From Deltaproteobacteria bacterium RIFCSPLOWO2_02_56_12 (GTDB lineage Bacteria; Desulfobacterota; Binatia; UBA9968): a stretch of DNA of 7,878 bases. Below the pieces are notes generated by a model. That model had not been told where the DNA came from, made no database searches, and saw only the letters and a program-made list of their open reading frames with translations. Positions 1 through 7,878 of this stretch are shown here, in pieces (the first letter of the stretch is position 1; every line of letters begins with the position of its first letter). The stretch covers positions 1 through 7,878 of the forward strand of contig MGRY01000151.1 of NCBI GenBank assembly GCA_001799045.1, written 5' to 3'. The translations under genes were made by a program, and so were the position numbers.

Positions 1-153
1 AACCGGTTTTTTCTTTACCGCTGCGCGCCGCGCCGTTGGGGTTTTCCTTGGGACCCTTTTTTTAACCTGAGTGGTCTTTTTGCGGGTTGCCGGTTTTTTT
101 GCCGGCGTCTTCTTCCGCTTTACTTTAGTTTTCGTCTTCTTTCTGGTAGCCAT
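1..153 (-). CDS. Extremely basic Lys/Arg-rich (histone H1-like) protein, N-terminal part only
   Basis: The first 51 codons of a minus-strand gene run in frame off the left edge, starting at ATG 153-151. A strong AGGAGG (160-165) lies six bases before this ATG, which supports the start. The peptide begins MATRKKTKTK. By my count 24 of 51 residues are Lys or Arg and none is acidic; the rest is mainly Thr, Ala, Pro and Val, with KK, RKK and PAKKPA motifs. Such composition is typical of bacterial histone H1-like DNA-binding proteins. It also occurs as a disordered, nucleic-acid-binding N-terminal extension on larger proteins, for example some DksA/TraR-type or sigma factors. Which of these applies cannot be told, because the remainder lies outside the window. 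It sits 31 bases after gltD on the same strand, so co-transcription with gltBD is likely. That a coding region exists is fairly sure; its function is inference. Confidence 0.75.
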   Translation of the reverse strand, partial: MATRKKTKTKVKRKKTPAKKPATRKKTTQVKKRVPRKTPTARRAAVKKKPV

Positions 154-159
154 GGGTAC

Positions 160-165
160 CCTCCT
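160..165 (-). promoter_or_regulatory. Ribosome binding site of the basic-protein gene
   Basis: AGGAGG on the minus strand is followed by six bases (GTACCC) and then ATG. It lies in the 31-base gap after gltD. It is the main evidence that the Lys-rich frame is translated and that ATG 153-151 is its start. Confidence 0.75.
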
Positions 166-184
166 GTGTAAAGGGTTAGGTTGC

Positions 185-1706
185 CTAGGCGAACGGTCTA
201 AGTTGATTGCCGTGCTCCAGCGGTTTCGGCAGGTCGGATTCGCCTATCAGCCACTGGTCGATGCAGTGAGCCGCGTGGCGCCCCTCGGCGATCGCCCACA
301 CGATCAGACTCTGGCCTCGCGTCATATCGCCGGCGGTGAAAATCCCCTCCACGCTCGTCATTTTATTCTGATCCGCCTTCACGTTGCCCTGCGGGGTCAT
401 CTCCACGCCCATCTGCTCCAACATGCCGCTTCTCTCCGGGCCGAGAAATCCCATTGCCAGGAGCACCAGGTCCGCTTCGATGGTCTCTTCGGTGCCGGGG
501 ATCTCCCGGAAGAGGAGCCGCCCGTCCTTAAACTCCATGTTGACGCGCACCGTTCGAAGCGCCCGAAGATTTCCGTTCTCATCGCCCAGGAACTCCTTGG
601 TGTTGATCTGGAATTCCAGTCCTCCGCCTTCTTCGTGGGCGCTGGAGACACGGAGAATATTGGGCCACTGCGGCCATGGATTATTTGGCGCCCTCTGATC
701 CGGCGGGCGCGGGACGATCTCAAGCTGAAGGACCGATTTGCAGCCTTGACGATGCACGGTGCCGAGACAGTCCGCTCCCGTATCGCCGCCCCCGATGATA
801 ATGACCCGCTTGCCCTTCGCGGAGATGAACGGAACGGGTTCATCCGTCCTGCCGTAAGGCGGGATGAGCGCGGCCAGGATCTGCCCGTTTTTCTTTTTCA
901 CGTCGCCATGAGTGAAGCGATTGCCCATCGGGAGATAATGCATGGCCTGGTAGATGCCCTTGAGCTCGCGCCCCGGAATCGGAAGGTCGCGGGCTTGAGT
1001 CGCGCCGCCGGCAAGCAGGACCGCGTCGAACCCCTTGCGCAGCTCATCGACATCGACATTTACCCCGACATAGGCGTTGGTCTTAAAAATTACACCCTCG
1101 GCCTCCATCTGGGAAACCCGCCGGTCTAAGAAACGCTTTTCCATTTTGAATTCCGGGATGCCGAAGCGGAGCAGGCCGCCGACGCGGTCGGCCCGCTCGA
1201 ACACGGTCACCTCGTGCCCGACGCGCCTGAGCTGCTGCGCCGCTGCCAGACCGGCAGGTCCGGATCCGACGATGACAATCTTCTTCCCCGTCAACGTAGC
1301 GGGCGGCTCCGGTTTCACCCATCCTTCGTCCCACGCCCGATCAATGATGTTCTGCTCGATCAGCTTGATGGTGACAGGGTCGGCGTTGATCCCCAGCACG
1401 CACGATGCCTCGCACGGGGCCGGGCAGAGCCGGCCGGTAAATTCCGGGAAGTTGTTGGTGGCGTGCAGGCGATCCAGCGCCTCCCGCCAGTTGTTGCGGT
1501 AGACAAGGTCATTCCAATCGGGAATGAGATTTCCCAGCGGGCAGCCCTGATGGCAAAACGGGATGCCACAGTCCATACAGCGCGCCCCCTGCTTTTCAAG
1601 CTTGCTCAAGGGAAAGGGGCGGTAAACTTCCTGCCAATCGCGGAGCCGCTCGTCGACGGGACGCCGGGTCGGCAGCTCGCGCGGAATCTCCATAAAGCCG
1701 GTCACC

Positions 1707-1714
<8 letters not shown>
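185..1714 (-). CDS. gltD: Glutamate synthase (NADPH) small (beta) subunit
   Basis: This 509-residue protein is full length for the family (about 470-510). It is the electron-input subunit of cytosolic NADPH-GOGAT: NADPH reduces its FAD and electrons pass through iron-sulfur clusters to the FMN of GltB. The N-terminal cluster domain carries C46-x2-C49-x4-C54-x3-C58 and a second set C97-x3-C101-x3-C105. The FAD-binding loop GSGPAG is at 150-155, the NADPH-binding loop GGGDTG at 308-313, and the C-terminal FAD motif GIFTAGD at 457-463. The start is ATG 1714-1712, with GGAGG six bases upstream inside gltB; the TGF...PTRRPV N-terminus resembles other GltD proteins, which argues against the later Met8. 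It overlaps the end of gltB by 8 bases (ATGGGTAA), implying translational coupling. No key residue appears to be missing. GltD-like domains also occur in other oxidoreductases, but adjacency to gltB settles the assignment. Confidence 0.97.
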
Positions 1715-6299
<4,585 letters not shown>

Positions 6300-6345
6300 C
6301 CGAAGCTACCTTTCTATTTCATTCAAAATGCTTGCTTCCTGTCAT

Positions 6346-6360
6346 AAGAAAATTCTTTGC
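6346..6360. promoter_or_regulatory. Possible Lrp-type box upstream of gltB
   Basis: The sequence AAGAAAATTCTTTGC contains the perfect dyad AAGAA-AA-TTCTT. By hand alignment it fits 10 of 15 positions of the E. coli Lrp consensus YAGHAWATTWTDCTR, including the central A-tract/TT core. It lies 47-61 bases upstream of the gltB start codon. AT-rich DNA produces such matches by chance, and this Lrp/AsnC homologue may have a different specificity, so this is only a candidate. Confidence 0.3.
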
Positions 6361-6373
6361 CATAAAAAAAACT

Positions 6374-6402
6374 ATTTTACAAGTATAAAGGTTGAAATTT
6401 AA
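6374..6402 (-). promoter_or_regulatory. Weak candidate gltB promoter
   Basis: On the minus strand TTAAAT (6402-6397, 3 of 6 to TTGACA) is followed by 17 bases and TAAAAT (6379-6374, 5 of 6 to TATAAT). Transcription would begin near 6367, giving a leader of about 68 bases before gltB. Its -35 would abut that of the divergent promoter. A better minus-strand pair was not found, and no intact sigma54 GG-N10-GC element is visible. The poor -35 would suit an activator-dependent promoter, but that is inference. Confidence 0.3.
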
Positions 6403-6420
6403 GAAAAAAAGTAATATAAA
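6392..6420 (+). promoter_or_regulatory. Sigma70-type promoter of the Lrp/AsnC gene
   Basis: TTGAAA (6392-6397, 5 of 6 to TTGACA), exactly 17 bases, then TATAAA (6415-6420, 5 of 6 to TATAAT). The predicted start point is near 6427, giving a 5' leader of about 32 bases. The start point falls inside the perfect dyad at 6421-6435, the classic position for a repressor operator. This is the best promoter match in the intergenic region. Confidence 0.65.
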
Positions 6421-6455
6421 CCTAAGAAACTTAGGAGAATAGAGGATAAACCTAA
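6416..6455 (+). repeat. Two direct copies of a 10-base repeat, 30 bases apart
   Basis: ATAAACCTAA occurs at 6416-6425 and again at 6446-6455; the flanking AAA makes it 13 of 14 identical. The copies start exactly 30 bases apart, close to three turns of the DNA helix, so a protein bound to both would sit on the same face. The first copy overlaps the -10 element and the left arm of the dyad; the second lies directly before the ATG at 6459. This suits cooperative binding by a multimeric regulator such as an Lrp/AsnC octamer. Confidence 0.5.
6421..6435. promoter_or_regulatory. Perfect 15-base dyad, probable operator
   Basis: CCTAAG-AAA-CTTAGG has perfect 6-base arms around a 3-base centre. It touches the -10 element (6415-6420) and covers the predicted transcription start of the Lrp/AsnC gene. 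Lrp/AsnC proteins bind as dimers to short palindromes of roughly this length and commonly repress their own genes, so an autoregulatory operator is the natural reading. A short RNA hairpin in the leader is possible, but the arms are short and no T-run follows, so it is not a terminator. Confidence 0.55.
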
Positions 6456-6458
6456 AAA

Positions 6459-6956
6459 ATGCTCGACATCATAGACACAAGGATCCTATCCATATTGCAA
6501 AGGCATGGTCGTTGCCACCTGGCTGAAATTGCTAAGGAAGTGGAGCTTTCAGCGCCGGCCGTGATGGAGCGGGTGAGAAAACTGGAGTCACGGGGCATTA
6601 TCAAGGGTTATCATGCTCTTGTTGACGCCAAGAAAGTGGGCAAGGATATCACCGCTTTTATCGGGGTTTCGATCAGCCACCAGAGTTATATTACCGGCTT
6701 CAGCTCTAGCGTAGTGAGCAATCCAGACGTGCTGGAGTGTCATCATGTGACAGGAGAAGAGAGTTTTCTCCTAAAGGTAAAGACGGCGAATACAACTTCT
6801 TTGGAGAAGCTTCTGGCGGATATCCGCTCGATGGAGGGGGTAACCAGCACGGTCACGAAGGTTGTTCTTTCCACCCCGAAGGAGGGGCATCTCCTGGGGT
6901 TGGAAGAGGAGGCTGGTGAAATGGCTCAAGAGGGAAGGGTAGTGACGGATGGTTGA
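6459..6956 (+). CDS. Lrp/AsnC-family transcriptional regulator
   Basis: This 165-residue protein has the usual family size and order. An N-terminal AsnC-type helix-turn-helix (about 3-50) contains LAEIAKEVELSAPAVMERVRKLE at 21-43, split into helix, turn and recognition helix. A linker follows, then a C-terminal RAM ligand-binding domain (about 64-139), including the ECHHVTGEESFLLKV segment near 93-107 that matches the family's conserved effector and dimer region. Residues 141-165 form a Gly/Glu-rich tail. The ATG at 6459 is the only reasonable start, because an in-frame TAA lies two codons upstream (6453-6455); the ribosome site is weak (GAGG, 13 bases away). Family members sense amino acids, form dimers to octamers and bend DNA. 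Divergence from gltBD suggests control of glutamate synthesis, as E. coli Lrp activates gltBDF, but the effector is unknown. Upstream dyad and repeats suggest autoregulation. Confidence 0.93.
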   Translation: MLDIIDTRILSILQRHGRCHLAEIAKEVELSAPAVMERVRKLESRGIIKGYHALVDAKKVGKDITAFIGVSISHQSYITGFSSSVVSNPDVLECHHVTGEESFLLKVKTANTTSLEKLLADIRSMEGVTSTVTKVVLSTPKEGHLLGLEEEAGEMAQEGRVVTDG

Positions 6957-7059
6957 GAAGGGGAGAAGCTCATCAAAAGTATTAAGAGGGGATAGATGCT
7001 ATGGAGACTGCCATGAGATAGTCCTCGGTGCTCTTAGGTGCTCGGTCTGAAGCGAAAAG

Positions 7060-7398
7060 TTAAGTTCCGACGATCTCGTTTAATCCCTCAATAACTTGAG
7101 CAAGTTCTTCCGGAGACGCCCTTCCAATCACCTTCCCAATCCGCTCAACCGCAAGCGTTCGAATCTGACTGATTTTCACCCACGATTTTTTCGGAAGCCT
7201 CTTGGAATGAAGTTCGAGGGTCAAAGGAAAACCCGCGCGTTGAGGCTGACTCGTTAGAGCAACAGCAATTACAGTCCCGGAGCGTTCATTGAAGACATCC
7301 TGGCTTAGAATCAAAACCGGACGCAGTCCCGCCTGTTCACGTCCCCGTACCGGATTTAAGTCGGCCCAGCGGATCTCGCCCCTCAGTATTCGGGCCAT
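7060..7398 (-). CDS. MazF/PemK-family mRNA interferase toxin
   Basis: This 112-residue protein has the size and motif order of MazF/PemK toxins, endoribonucleases that cut mRNA at short sequence-specific sites. The N-terminus GEIRWADLNPVRGREQAGLRPVLILS is split here as GEIRWADLNP (7-16) and GREQAGLRPVLILSQ (19-33). Arg26 and Thr49 (ALTSQ) lie at the positions of the catalytic Arg and Thr of Bacillus MazF (R25/T48). The segment WVKISQIRTL (73-82) is also characteristic, followed by the C-terminal helix. Nothing suggests inactivation. It starts at ATG 7398-7396, within the end of the antitoxin gene (16-base overlap, different frame), with GAGG ten bases upstream, so its translation is probably coupled to the antitoxin's. 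It converges on the Lrp/AsnC gene. Confidence 0.92.
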   Translation of the reverse strand: MARILRGEIRWADLNPVRGREQAGLRPVLILSQDVFNERSGTVIAVALTSQPQRAGFPLTLELHSKRLPKKSWVKISQIRTLAVERIGKVIGRASPEELAQVIEGLNEIVGT

Positions 7399-7625
7399 TC
7401 CGCTAGGTCCTCAGAAAGGCCCTCTTCCGCGAGCGCCTTCTCAAATGCCGGATCGAGTTTGGCGCACTCGCGGGCTAGACGACTTCTCTCAAGGCGGGCA
7501 AGTTTCTCTGCGACCGCTTCCTCAATAGCCTGACTGCGATTGGGAAACGCTTGCTTCTGAACCAGTTTGTCGAGACGATTAAGCGTGGACTCATCTAAAG
7601 AGATGGCGATCTTGGACCTTCCCAT
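7383..7625 (-). CDS. Ribbon-helix-helix antitoxin (CopG/MazE-like) of the MazF module
   Basis: This 80-residue protein begins with a short beta strand (KIAISL, 5-10), helix A (about 12-25), an NRS turn (29-31) and helix B (31-46). That is the ribbon-helix-helix DNA-binding fold of CopG/MetJ-type proteins and of the MazE of Bacillus-type mazEF. The acidic C-terminal part (about 53-80, ending DLAEWPEY) is the kind of tail that wraps around and blocks the toxin. The start is ATG 7625-7623, preceded by AGGAGG with a six-base spacer. It is first in the two-gene operon, so antitoxin is made before toxin. It probably represses its own promoter through the palindrome at 7636-7660. The RHH fold is clear; the antitoxin role rests on the fold, acidic tail and overlap with the toxin gene. 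Confidence 0.9.
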   Translation of the reverse strand: MGRSKIAISLDESTLNRLDKLVQKQAFPNRSQAIEEAVAEKLARLERSRLARECAKLDPAFEKALAEEGLSEDLAEWPEY

Positions 7626-7631
7626 GGCTTA

Positions 7632-7637
7632 CCTCCT
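7632..7637 (-). promoter_or_regulatory. Ribosome binding site of the antitoxin gene
   Basis: AGGAGG on the minus strand lies six bases (TAAGCC) before ATG 7625-7623. It is much stronger than the toxin's GAGG, which favours excess antitoxin. Its first two bases fall within the operator palindrome at 7636-7660. Confidence 0.75.
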
Positions 7638-7660
7638 GGTATGACGATACTTCATACCAG
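7636..7660. promoter_or_regulatory. Palindromic operator of the toxin-antitoxin operon
   Basis: Perfect 9-base inverted arms, CTGGTATGA (7636-7644) and TCATACCAG (7652-7660), flank a 7-base centre. The palindrome covers the -10 element (7644-7649) and predicted start point of the antitoxin promoter. Ribbon-helix-helix antitoxins, alone or with bound toxin, typically repress their operon from such a site. Confidence 0.7.
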
Positions 7661-7672
7661 CACATGAGTCAA
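7644..7672 (-). promoter_or_regulatory. Sigma70-type promoter of the toxin-antitoxin operon
   Basis: On the minus strand TTGACT (7672-7667, 5 of 6 to TTGACA), exactly 17 bases, then TATCGT (7649-7644, 4 of 6 to TATAAT). The -10 lies inside the operator palindrome. The leader before the antitoxin ATG would be short, about 12 bases, yet would still include the ribosome site. Confidence 0.55.
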
Positions 7673-7730
7673 GGCAACGTTTGTTCGAGACCTAACGAGT
7701 CTGTAGAAATTTCACTCAAGCTGGGTTTTA

Positions 7731-7877
7731 CTACAAACCGGCGTCGTCGGGAAGTTCGGAAGGGCGCGCTATCTCGGGCAGAAAAGGTTCGGGGGCAACC
7801 ATAGCTCCTTCCGGCCAGCGCGAGCAGGTTACCTTTTCAAACCTGGAGTCGGCCTCGAGGCACCAGTTACATGCAGT
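7731..7877 (-). CDS. C-terminal end of an unrecognised protein with cysteine residues, partial
   Basis: An open frame of 48 codons enters from the right edge on the minus strand and ends at TAG 7733-7731. It reads TACNWCLEADSRFEKVTCSR, then WPEGAMVAPEPFLPEIARPS, then ELPDDAGL. The C-x2-C followed 11 residues later by another Cys resembles part of a small metal-binding knuckle, but the window may cut off further ligands. The tail is acidic and Pro-rich, as in a disordered C-terminus. Codon choice is varied and mostly GC-ending, like the neighbours. An internal ATG (7802-7800) with GGAGG-like sequence before it is possible, but would give only 23 residues. I do not recognise the family; chance openness remains possible. 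Confidence 0.45.
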   Translation of the reverse strand, partial: TACNWCLEADSRFEKVTCSRWPEGAMVAPEPFLPEIARPSELPDDAGL

Positions 7878-7878
7878 A

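Noticed and set aside
71..1129. Plus-strand open frame of 352 codons antisense to gltD and the basic-protein start
   Set aside because: It lies wholly opposite well-supported coding sequence, has no recognisable domain, and its Phe/Val-rich start is simply the complement of the Lys-rich codons.
6339..6365. Possible sigma54 promoter for gltB on the minus strand (TGGCAAAG...)
   Set aside because: GG is present, but ten bases later there is TC instead of the required GC, so the -12 element is missing.
7027..7043. Short direct repeat GGTGCTC-TTA-GGTGCTC
   Set aside because: Two 7-base copies with no nearby promoter or gene start; chance is a sufficient explanation.
6957..7059. Rho-independent terminator between the convergent Lrp/AsnC and toxin genes
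   Set aside because: Only a 4-base stem (ATGG...CCAT) is visible and no T-run follows on either strand; the gap holds nothing else I can support.
7090..7104. Hairpin AACTTG-AG-CAAGTT inside the 3' end of the toxin gene
   Set aside because: It lies in coding sequence, is short, has a 2-base loop too tight for RNA, and lacks a T-run.
7681..7740. Possible insertion-sequence end or tRNA fragment (GTTCGAGACC, TCTGTAGAAATTTC) and GGTTT...AAACC stem
   Set aside because: No paired terminal repeat, target duplication, transposase or cloverleaf can be found, and the 5-base stem has no T-run.

Overview
This 7.9 kb window comes from a bacterial chromosome. The coding sequence is fairly GC-rich, and Shine-Dalgarno sequences (AGGAGG, GGAGG) are strong and close to the starts. 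I cannot place the organism securely. The genes are housekeeping types found in many Gram-negative and deep-branching phyla, and no rRNA, tRNA or lineage-specific marker is present.

Layout. (1) Positions 1-6299, minus strand: a glutamate synthase (GOGAT) operon read right to left. gltB (6299-1707) overlaps gltD (1714-185) by 8 bases. After a 31-base gap comes the start of an extremely basic, Lys/Arg/Thr/Ala/Pro-rich protein that runs off the left edge (153-1) and has a good ribosome binding site. (2) Positions 6300-6458: an AT-rich divergent regulatory region. It holds a good sigma70-type promoter for the plus-strand gene, a perfect 15-base dyad over the predicted start point of that promoter, two copies of a 10-base direct repeat exactly 30 bases apart, a possible Lrp-type box nearer gltB, and only a weak candidate gltB promoter. 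(3) Positions 6459-6956, plus strand: an Lrp/AsnC-family transcription regulator divergent from gltBD. (4) Positions 6957-7059: a 103-base gap between convergent genes with no convincing terminator. (5) Positions 7060-7625, minus strand: a type II toxin-antitoxin pair, a ribbon-helix-helix antitoxin followed by a MazF/PemK toxin overlapping it by 16 bases. Its promoter has a perfect 9-base-arm palindrome across the -10 element. (6) Positions 7731-7877, minus strand: the last 48 codons of an unrecognised gene with three cysteines, entering from the right edge.

How the genes work together. GltB releases ammonia from glutamine and uses it, with electrons delivered by GltD from NADPH, to turn 2-oxoglutarate into glutamate; this is the second half of the GS-GOGAT ammonium assimilation route. 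Lrp-family proteins sense amino acids and commonly regulate such genes, so the divergent Lrp/AsnC gene is a plausible local regulator of gltBD as well as of itself. The toxin-antitoxin pair looks like an independent, self-regulated accessory module. I see no CRISPR array, intact insertion sequence or prophage. The least familiar items are the two partial edge genes and the repeat architecture in front of the Lrp/AsnC gene.
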